From contig JAJCXX010000019.1 of the NCBI GenBank assembly GCA_029263195.1, positions 1 to 48,083 of the forward strand: a stretch of 48,083 bases of DNA, written 5' to 3'. This DNA comes from Acidimicrobiales bacterium. GTDB taxonomy: Bacteria > Actinomycetota > Acidimicrobiia > Acidimicrobiales > Aldehydirespiratoraceae. Each line of letters begins with the position of its first letter. The stretch's first letter is position 1. This document shows, piece after piece, positions 41,972 through 48,083 of this stretch. Both the position numbers and the translations under genes were made by a program. Below the pieces are notes generated by a model. That model was not told the DNA's origin. It did no database searches and was given only the letters and a program-made list of their open reading frames with translations.

Positions 41972-42577
41972 TCATCGTTCCTCGGTTCGAGACCGACCCA
42001 ACGTGGCCAGAAGATGCTCATGGATCTCGAACCAGATCGTGTGGACCGAGTCGGTGGACGGCGAATCAAGCCACGTCGAATCGGTTTCGGCTTCGAGAAT
42101 CGCCCGTGTCAATCGATCGTTGTAACCGGCGAACCTGGGCATCCGTTCGCCCAGCTGATCGAGTAGCGGATGGAGCCGTTCGACCAGGCCCACCAGCACC
42201 CCGACCGCTTCATACGATGATGCGGAATCCGTCTGCCAAGCGCTCACCACCGACAAGAACTCGCGGTTGGCCACAAGGAAGTCGCGGTAGATCATCGTGA
42301 TCGTTTCGCGTCCGGTCGAGTCGGTCTCCTCGGCCAACTCGGCTTCGAGCAGCTCTCCCCCGTCGACTGTGAGTGCGATCCTTCCGGCCTCACCCCTCGA
42401 CCGGAGCATTCCCTCATTTATCAGTCCGGCGATCACCGGTCGGATGTCGGTGCCGGCGTGACCGAGGAGATGGTCGACGGTTGCCTGCACGGCGTCGACC
42501 GTCCCGCGACTTCGGAGCCGAACCGCTAGGAGCGTGAGCACCCGCAGAGCAGACCGGTCTGGTTCGCCCGGCGTCAT
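41972..42577 (-). CDS. Predicted winged-helix protein between SURF1 and dapA
   Basis: A 201-residue protein I cannot name. The first 80 residues look like a winged helix: a helix-rich start (RVLTLLAVRLRSRG), a recognition-type segment (TDIRPVIAGLINEGMLRSRG) and a beta wing (GRIALTVDGGELL). The rest is helical and rich in Trp, Tyr and acidic residues (about 95-195), as in small PadR- or MarR-like regulators and their adaptor relatives. It starts with ATG in a four-base overlap with the SURF1 gene, so translation is coupled. Regulation of the dap or SURF1 genes is conceivable but not supported beyond position. Confidence 0.75.
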   Translation of the reverse strand: MTPGEPDRSALRVLTLLAVRLRSRGTVDAVQATVDHLLGHAGTDIRPVIAGLINEGMLRSRGEAGRIALTVDGGELLEAELAEETDSTGRETITMIYRDFLVANREFLSVVSAWQTDSASSYEAVGVLVGLVERLHPLLDQLGERMPRFAGYNDRLTRAILEAETDSTWLDSPSTDSVHTIWFEIHEHLLATLGRSRTEER

Positions 42578-43305
42578 GTCGCCGCTGCGACCTCGCGCCA
42601 CTTGCGGCGGAGAATCAGGAAGTAGACGACCACGGTGGCACTCGAAAAGAAGAACCACTGCATGGCGTACGACAGGTGAGGGCCCTCGTCGAGGGGTCGT
42701 TGCGGGACGGGCGCGGGAAGTTCGGTGGCGGCCGGATCCTGCGTCTCGAGCCGCACCCACATCGACTCGATATCGAGACCGGTGACCTCGGCGATTCGAG
42801 AGGTGTCCATCCGGTTGAGTTCGGGAATCCCGTTCACCTCATCGTCGGCCACTCGACCGCCCTTCGACGATGCGAACACCAGTCCGGTGATCTCGACCCG
42901 GCCTGTCGGTGCCCCGGCGTCGCGTCCGTCGCTGCCGGCTACCCACAGTCGGGGGACCCAACCCCGAACGACTGCCACTTGACGTCCGTCGTCGAGACGA
43001 AGCGGGGTCACGATCCAGCTCCCGGCCTGTGATTGGAAGGTGCGATTGGCGATGAACACCTCGTTTGAGGTGTCGTAAACGCCTGAGACGAACGTCGGCG
43101 TGTTGTCGATCGGTGGGGTGCCGATGTCGAGCAGATCGGCGAAGTCGGCCGGCTCCAGAAGCATCGCGGCACGGATCTGGGCGTTCGAGGCCTTCCGGTC
43201 GTCGAGCCGACGCAGCTGCCAGAACCCCAAGTTGACCATCAACACCACCATCGACAGCACGAAGAGGTGGGAAATGATCCATCTGGGAGTGAAGAACGAC
43301 CGCAT
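42574..43305 (-). CDS. SURF1-family cytochrome oxidase assembly protein
   Basis: A 243-residue membrane protein of the SURF1/Shy1 family, which helps heme a reach cytochrome c oxidase. It has two membrane segments (about 10-30 with LGFWQLRRLDDRK just after, and about 210-232) around an extracytoplasmic domain. The C-terminal SYAMQWFFFS signature precedes the last helix. Homologues are often found near dapB in actinobacteria. No oxidase genes are in this window. It lies 18 bases after dapB and overlaps the winged-helix gene by four bases. Confidence 0.9.
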   Translation of the reverse strand: MRSFFTPRWIISHLFVLSMVVLMVNLGFWQLRRLDDRKASNAQIRAAMLLEPADFADLLDIGTPPIDNTPTFVSGVYDTSNEVFIANRTFQSQAGSWIVTPLRLDDGRQVAVVRGWVPRLWVAGSDGRDAGAPTGRVEITGLVFASSKGGRVADDEVNGIPELNRMDTSRIAEVTGLDIESMWVRLETQDPAATELPAPVPQRPLDEGPHLSYAMQWFFFSSATVVVYFLILRRKWREVAAAT

Positions 43306-43323
43306 CGGACTCCTCGCCTGGAC

Positions 43324-44109
43324 TCAGATGTCGAGCAGGGCATCGAGCCCGACGGTGAGCCCGATCAGTTCGTGTATCCGACGAACAGCCAGAAGGACGC
43401 CCGGCATGAACGACGTGCGATCGATCGTGTCGTGGCGGATCGACAAGGTCTGACCGGCCGCACCCAGCAGGACCTCCTGGTGGGCCACGAGACCCCTCAT
43501 ACGAATCGAATGAATCGGGATGCCGGCTGGTCCGGCCCCTCCTCTGGCACCGGAGAGGATCTCATTTCGCGTGGGGTCGTCGGCCCATTCCGAGGACGCC
43601 TCCGCCATTCGTTCGGCGGTTCGCATCGCCGTCCCCGAAGGTGCATCGATCTTGGCGTCGTGATGCAGTTCGATCACCTCAGCCGAGTCGAAGAAGGGAC
43701 TGGCCATCTCGGCGAACCTCATCATCAACACTGCCCCGATCGCGAAATTGGGGGCTATCAGACAGTTGCTACGCACGAACGCTTCTCGAAACGCGTCGAG
43801 GTCGGAAGTGTCGAACCCGGACGTGCCGACCACAGCGTGCATGTCGGCCTTGGCGGCGGCCAGGAGCGTGGTGCGGGCGGCCTCGGCAACGGTGAAGTCG
43901 ACCACGACGTCGGCACCGGCTTCGATGATCGCACCGAATTCATCGGAAATTGCCAGATCGCTCTCGGTCGCTGCCACCTCGCCAACGGTGCGACCGGCCG
44001 ACCTGCTGTCGACCGCCGCTACCAAATCCAGGTCGTCGGCCGCCAGGACAGCGCGGCACACCTCGATCCCCATCCGTCCGCTTGCTCCAACGACACCGAC
44101 ATTGGTCAT
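43324..44109 (-). CDS. dapB: 4-hydroxy-tetrahydrodipicolinate reductase
   Basis: Reduces the DapA product with NAD(P)H. The 261-residue protein has the Rossmann motif GVVGASGRMG (about 4-13), VDFTVAEA and GTSGF in the cofactor cleft, and the catalytic signature ELHHDAKIDAPSGTA (catalytic His pair and Lys). The C-terminal GVLLAVRRIHEL helix is family-typical. It starts with ATG nine bases after the M16 peptidase stop and is followed by the SURF1 gene, the usual neighbourhood in actinobacteria (pnp-peptidase-dapB). Confidence 0.97.
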   Translation of the reverse strand: MTNVGVVGASGRMGIEVCRAVLAADDLDLVAAVDSRSAGRTVGEVAATESDLAISDEFGAIIEAGADVVVDFTVAEAARTTLLAAAKADMHAVVGTSGFDTSDLDAFREAFVRSNCLIAPNFAIGAVLMMRFAEMASPFFDSAEVIELHHDAKIDAPSGTAMRTAERMAEASSEWADDPTRNEILSGARGGAGPAGIPIHSIRMRGLVAHQEVLLGAAGQTLSIRHDTIDRTSFMPGVLLAVRRIHELIGLTVGLDALLDI

Positions 44110-44118
44110 CGCGTGAGG

Positions 44119-45402
44119 TTACGCCCCTGCGAGACCATCGACCGGCCCTACGTCGGGTCCGACCATCGACGCGCACCGACCACCGTCGATCACCGCGCCC
44201 AACACCCGCCGAACATCGTCGGCTGTCACAGCACGAACAAGGCTCAGGTATTCCTCCACCGGGACGACACGATCGCGGACAAGTACGCCCGTCGCCAGCC
44301 GCGACATGCGGCTGCCGGTGTCTTCGAGAGCAAGGATGGTGGCCCCCTCGAAGCCGCCTCTGGCCACCTCGATCTCGCGCTCACTCGGTCCTGTCTCCAC
44401 GACATCGTGGATCAGTTCATCTACGACTCGGCAGAACTCGTCGGCTCGATCGGGACTGGTGCCTCCATAGACCGACAACGTGCCGCTGTCGCTGAAGGCT
44501 CCGACCGATGAAAACACGGAATAGGACATTCCCCGCTGTTCACGGATCTCCTGAAAGAGTCGGCTCGACCATCCCCCGCCGAGCACTTGGTTGGCGACCG
44601 CCAACGCGAACCGGTCGGGGTCGCCCTGCGCAATGGCCCGCCAGCCGAGCGCTATGTGGCTCTGTTCGATGGGGCGAACAAGGTTCTTGCGAACCGGAAC
44701 AACCGGGCCCGGACCGACCCGAATCGGACGCGAACCTTCGCCGACTCCAGCCAGCGCAGCATCAACTCGTTCGACGATCTTTTCGTGAACCACAGGTCCG
44801 GCAACCGCCACGACCAAGTTCTTGCGCCGGTACCACTTGTCGTGGAACTCACGAATGTCGGAGGCGGTTATGGCCTTCACGCTCTCGGCGGTGCCGAGAA
44901 CCTCCCAGCCAAGGGGATGCGACGGAAACAGGGCATCGGTGAGTGAACCATGCACCACGTCGTCGGGGGTGTCGGCGCTCCACGCCAACTCTTCGAGAAT
45001 GACGTGACGCTCGGCGTCGACATCGGCGTCGGTGAAGCCAGGGTCGGCGACCACGTCGAACAGCGTGTCGAGTGCGAAATCGATGTCAGCTGCCGCCACC
45101 CGAGCATGGAAGGCGGTGTACTCCTTCGACGTGAACGCATTGAGATCTCCACCCACCGCGTCGACTCCCTCAGCAATTTCACGAGCTGATCTGGTGGAGC
45201 TCCCCTTGAACAGCAGATGTTCGAGGAAGTGCGACACTCCGGCGATACCTGCGGGTTCGTCACGGTTGCCCACGCCCACCCAGCACCCGATCGAAACTGA
45301 TCGGGAACTTGGCATGGTCTCCGTGACGATCCGCAGGCCGCCGGAAAGTCGACTGATTCGGATCTGACCGTCGGATTCCGACGGCAGTACCGGAGGTGTC
45401 AC
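44119..45402 (-). CDS. M16B zinc peptidase (PepR-like)
   Basis: A 427-residue single-chain member of the pitrilysin/processing-peptidase group. The inverted zinc motif HxxEH is His58-Glu61-His62 (HFLEHLLFKG), and the third ligand is in the E-R-H-V-I-L-E-E stretch (about 131-138). A second, inactive-type half carries the conserved R-x-Y-like helix region (RGMSYSV). Streptomyces has this gene (pepR) in the same place between pnp and dapB. It starts with GTG overlapping the pnp stop by four bases. Its substrate is unknown. Confidence 0.92.
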   Translation of the reverse strand: MTPPVLPSESDGQIRISRLSGGLRIVTETMPSSRSVSIGCWVGVGNRDEPAGIAGVSHFLEHLLFKGSSTRSAREIAEGVDAVGGDLNAFTSKEYTAFHARVAAADIDFALDTLFDVVADPGFTDADVDAERHVILEELAWSADTPDDVVHGSLTDALFPSHPLGWEVLGTAESVKAITASDIREFHDKWYRRKNLVVAVAGPVVHEKIVERVDAALAGVGEGSRPIRVGPGPVVPVRKNLVRPIEQSHIALGWRAIAQGDPDRFALAVANQVLGGGWSSRLFQEIREQRGMSYSVFSSVGAFSDSGTLSVYGGTSPDRADEFCRVVDELIHDVVETGPSEREIEVARGGFEGATILALEDTGSRMSRLATGVLVRDRVVPVEEYLSLVRAVTADDVRRVLGAVIDGGRCASMVGPDVGPVDGLAGA

Positions 45403-47804
45403 CGGCGGTTGTTGCCCCCGCGGCCGCCACGGCCACCGCGGTTGCCACCGCGACCGCCGCCACCGCGCCGCTGGGTCTCAGGACCGAGATCGCCGAACTC
45501 GTCTTCGAGCTTGGAGTCGAACGACTCCTCGAACGAGATGGTCTCGCGGTCGGACCGCGATGCGCCCTCGTCGTCGGATGACTCCGACGAAGCGCCGGAA
45601 TCCGATGAGTCGTCGCTGCTCTTGGACTCAGGTGCATCACCGGCGAGGTTCAGCGAGATCTTGCCGTTGGGATCGACATCGCCGACCACAACATCGACCT
45701 GCTGACCGAGTTCGAGAACATCCTCGACCCTGTCGATTCGCTTGCCCCCACCGATCTTCGAGATGTGGAGCAGACCGTCGCGACCCGGAAGGATATTGAC
45801 GAACGCACCGAACTTGGTGATGTTGACCACCTGGCCGGCGTAGGTAGCGCCCACCTCAGCGGTGGGAGGATCGAGGATCAACTCGATCTGACGCTGCGCC
45901 TCGGCCACCTTGGAGCTGTCGACCGAAGCAATAGCGACGGTTCCGACCATTCCATCGTCGTCGACGGAAATGTCGGCGCCGGTCTCGGCTTGGATCGAGT
46001 TGATGACCTTGCCCTTCGGTCCGATGACCTCACCGATCTTGTCGATCGGGATCTCGAAGGAGACGATCTTCGGTGCGGTCTCGCGGACCTCGGGGCGAGG
46101 CTCGGCGATGGTCGCTGCCATCACTTCGAGAATCTTCTCGCGGGCATCCTTGGCCTGCTTGAGCGCCGCCGTAAGAACGTCGGCGGGTATACCGAGGATC
46201 TTGGTGTCGAGCTGCAGGGCAGTAACGAAATCCGAGGTTCCAGTGACCTTGAAGTCCATGTCGCCGAAGGCGTCCTCGGCTCCGAGGATGTCGGTGAGAG
46301 TGACGTACTTGTCCTCGTAGTGGACCAGACCCATCGCAATTCCAGCCACCGGCGCCTTGATCGGCACGCCGGCATCCATCAACGAGAGGGTGGAACCGCA
46401 CACCGATGCCATTGAGCTCGAACCGTTGGAGGCCATGACCTCCGAGACGGTGCGGACCGTGTAAGGCCACTCTTCGAAGCTGGGAACCACGGGGAACACG
46501 GCGCGCTCTGCGAGGGCGCCATGGCCGATCTCACGTCGCTTCGGGCCGCGCATGAATCCGGTCTCTCCGGTGCAGAACGGCGGGAAGTTGTAGTGATGGA
46601 AGTAGCGCTTCTTGTCGACCGGGGAAAGGTCGTCGATCATCTGATCGCTGCGGCCCATTCCGAGCGTGGTGAAGTTGAGTACCTGCGTGTCGCCACGCTG
46701 GAAGAGGCCCGAACCGTGGGCCGTGGGGATGACTCCGATCTCGGCCAACAACGGCCTCAGGTCGGAGGTGCCACGGCCATCGATACGAAGGCCTTCCTCG
46801 ACGATGCGCTTGCGGACAACAGCCTTGGTGATCGAACGAATCGATGCCTTGATCTGCTTGGCAGCGTCGGCGCTGTCGGCGAACTGCGGGCCGACCTCAT
46901 CGATGAGGGCGCTCGACAGATCGGCCTCGGCCGCCTGACGCTCAGCCTTGTCGGCAATGGTCTGGGTGGCAGCGACTCGATCGCCGGCTGCGGATTCGAC
47001 GGCGGCGAAGACCTCGTCGGTGTAGTCGATCGTCACCGGAGGGTCCATCTTCTCGACCGGGCCGAAGGCTTCGATGAGCTCCTGCTGGGCTTCGATGATC
47101 TCGCGGATCCAGGTCTTGGACGCTTCGAGGCCACCGGCCAGAACGTCTTCGTCGACCTTGGGGGTACCGGACTCGTAGAGGGCCCAGCTGTTTCCGGTTC
47201 CACCGGCCTCGACCATCATGATGGCAACATCGCCATCGTCGAGCAGGCGGCCGGCCACGACCATCTCGAAGGCCGACTCTTCACCCTCTTCGTAGGTCGG
47301 GAAGGGAATCCACTCGCCGTCGGCTGACCAGGCGATGCGTACCGCACCGAGAGGGCCGTCGAAGGGAACGTTGGAGATCGACAACGCCAACGACGCGGCA
47401 TTGAGAGCCACGACGTCGTAGGGGTTGTTCTGGTCGGCGCCGAGAATGGTGGCCACCACGTGGACTTCGTTACGGAAGCCGGCAGGGAACGCCGGACGAA
47501 GCGGGCGGTCGATCAGGCGACAGGTGAGGATGGCTCGCTCACCGGCGCGAGCTTCGCGGCGGAAGAACGATCCGGGAATTCGCCCGGCGGCATACATCCG
47601 CTCTTCGACATCGACCGTGAGCGGGAAGAAGTCGGCGTTTTCACGCGGACTCTTGGCGCCCGTGGCGGTGACGAGAACGACGGTGTCGCCGATCTGTACT
47701 GTTATCGAACCGCCGGCGAGCATCGCCAGTTTTCCGGTTTCGAAACTGATTTCTTTGCCTTCACCGCGGGTAAGCGCGGCTGAGGTCTTGATTGGGTTGG
47801 ACAT
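45399..47804 (-). CDS. pnp: Polyribonucleotide nucleotidyltransferase (PNPase) with Arg/Gly-rich tail
   Basis: A 3'-5' phosphorolytic exoribonuclease and tail-synthesising enzyme. The 801-residue protein has two RNase PH-like domains (about 15-145 and 325-545), an alpha-helical linker between them, a KH domain (about 590-650, GEVIGPKGKVINS) and an S1 domain (about 660-730, AFVNILPGRDGLLH). A Ser/Asp/Glu-rich stretch (about 735-775) then ends in a basic Arg/Gly tail of some 24 residues. The tail is an odd add-on, probably for RNA binding. The start is ATG 47804 with AGGAG eight bases upstream. A perfect hairpin abuts that site, suggesting control of translation. rpsO lies upstream. Confidence 0.97.
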   Translation of the reverse strand: MSNPIKTSAALTRGEGKEISFETGKLAMLAGGSITVQIGDTVVLVTATGAKSPRENADFFPLTVDVEERMYAAGRIPGSFFRREARAGERAILTCRLIDRPLRPAFPAGFRNEVHVVATILGADQNNPYDVVALNAASLALSISNVPFDGPLGAVRIAWSADGEWIPFPTYEEGEESAFEMVVAGRLLDDGDVAIMMVEAGGTGNSWALYESGTPKVDEDVLAGGLEASKTWIREIIEAQQELIEAFGPVEKMDPPVTIDYTDEVFAAVESAAGDRVAATQTIADKAERQAAEADLSSALIDEVGPQFADSADAAKQIKASIRSITKAVVRKRIVEEGLRIDGRGTSDLRPLLAEIGVIPTAHGSGLFQRGDTQVLNFTTLGMGRSDQMIDDLSPVDKKRYFHHYNFPPFCTGETGFMRGPKRREIGHGALAERAVFPVVPSFEEWPYTVRTVSEVMASNGSSSMASVCGSTLSLMDAGVPIKAPVAGIAMGLVHYEDKYVTLTDILGAEDAFGDMDFKVTGTSDFVTALQLDTKILGIPADVLTAALKQAKDAREKILEVMAATIAEPRPEVRETAPKIVSFEIPIDKIGEVIGPKGKVINSIQAETGADISVDDDGMVGTVAIASVDSSKVAEAQRQIELILDPPTAEVGATYAGQVVNITKFGAFVNILPGRDGLLHISKIGGGKRIDRVEDVLELGQQVDVVVGDVDPNGKISLNLAGDAPESKSSDDSSDSGASSESSDDEGASRSDRETISFEESFDSKLEDEFGDLGPETQRRGGGGRGGNRGGRGGRGGNNRR

Positions 47805-47817
47805 GTTGTGTGCTCCT

Positions 47818-47836
47818 GTCGGACCGTCGGTCCGAC
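47818..47836 (-). promoter_or_regulatory. Leader hairpin abutting the pnp ribosome binding site
   Basis: On the minus strand GTCGGACC-GAC-GGTCCGAC is a perfect 8-base stem with a 3-base loop. Its 3' arm ends right next to AGGAG (47817-47813), the ribosome site of pnp. In Escherichia coli the pnp leader hairpin is the site of RNase III/PNPase autocontrol; a similar role here is inference. Confidence 0.55.
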
Positions 47837-48015
47837 CATTAGGCACGGCACTGTCAGTTCCCAGTCGGATGCCGCTCCCGCCGACTCATCCGGTGTGGAC
47901 CGGACTCGTGTGGCTGAGAAACATGCGACTAGCACCAACTCACCGTGCACTCGATTTGTTACTGGGATTCGTCGGGTTGGTCTTCGGGGCGAGCAACCCG
48001 TCGGACAAACCGGAA

Positions 48016-48039
48016 GGAGCGACCCAGGCGGGTCGCTCC
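48016..48039 (-). terminator. rpsO-pnp intergenic hairpin / intrinsic terminator
   Basis: GGAGCGACCC-loop-GGGTCGCTCC is a perfect 10-base stem with a 4-base loop, 10 bases downstream of the rpsO stop. On the minus strand a T-rich but interrupted tract (TTCCGGTTTGT) follows, so termination may be partial, as known for rpsO-pnp operons. The stem reads equally on both strands. Confidence 0.7.
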
Positions 48040-48049
48040 TCACATTGTT

Positions 48050-48083
48050 TCAGCGTCGCAGACCGAGGTGTGCGATGACTGCT
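48050..48083 (-). CDS. rpsO: 30S ribosomal protein S15, C-terminal end only
   Basis: The last ten codons before a TGA at 48052-48050 read AVIAHLGLRR. That is the hallmark ending of ribosomal protein S15 (most end in -LGLRR or a close variant). The gene continues beyond the right edge. Its place just upstream of pnp, separated by a hairpin, is the classic rpsO-pnp arrangement. Only 34 bases are visible, so the call rests on this ending and on the order. Confidence 0.85.
   Translation of the reverse strand, partial: AVIAHLGLRR

Noticed and set aside
1-48083. CRISPR array, transposase, integrase, tRNA or rRNA gene
   Set aside because: No regularly spaced repeats, no DDE or tyrosine-recombinase motifs, and no tRNA TPsiC-like or rRNA signature was found by reading; a tRNAscan or Infernal run would be decisive.

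Overview
The window is high-GC DNA, densely packed with genes, and most probably comes from the chromosome of an actinobacterium, possibly an Acidimicrobiia-like lineage (inference from gene content; no phylogeny was run). Four things point there. LexA boxes are of the CGAAC-N4-GTTCG type. There is a DUF222/HNH (13E12-like) protein. The order rpsO-pnp-M16 peptidase-dapB is the one known from Streptomyces and mycobacteria. RNase J and PNPase sit together. No rRNA, tRNA, CRISPR array, insertion sequence or phage module was seen.

Layout. 1-711: an unidentified gene running off the left edge. 875-3751: the B12-dependent ribonucleotide reductase nrdJ, with a hairpin-rich leader and a repeat-rich divergent region shared with a RibD-C-like reductase (4120-4866). 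4897-6121: a LysM membrane protein divergent from lexA, with three LexA boxes between them. 6133-16488: one long minus-strand run recA-miaB-(APH-like pseudokinase)-miaA-dapF-hflX-dapC-(membrane protein)-dapD-dapE, mostly with 4-8 base overlaps or very short gaps. 16689-20642: plus-strand metabolic genes (GNAT, msrB, 2-hydroxyacid dehydrogenase, SDR, lipoprotein hydrolase). 20643-23393: an accessory patch with a TetR/hydrolase pair flanked by two gene-poor stretches. 23394-27610: an AlkB-like repair enzyme, a methyltransferase, an HNH protein with a LexA box in its promoter, and cinA. 27679-31668: pgsA, rimO and a permease with extra C-terminal domains. 31645-48083: a long minus-strand run read from rpsO (right edge) through pnp, an M16 peptidase, dapB, SURF1, a predicted wHTH protein, dapA, rnj, ftsK and a cation antiporter to a FtsX-type ABC transporter with two different ATPases.

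How it fits together. All six dap genes recognised here (A, B, C, D, E, F) make a near-complete succinylase route to diaminopimelate for wall and lysine. They are split between the recA-mia operon and the pnp operon. lexA, the LysM protein, recA and the HNH gene each have a LexA box in their promoter region, so the window holds the core and part of the periphery of an SOS regulon. alkB and nrdJ add repair and dNTP supply but show no LexA box.

The most unusual items are: an aminoglycoside-phosphotransferase-fold protein, embedded in the mia operon, that has lost every catalytic residue; a perfect hairpin abutting the pnp ribosome binding site; a LexA box inside the spacer of an apparently leaderless HNH promoter; an ABC transporter with one Q-loop-defective ATPase; and a structured leader on nrdJ.
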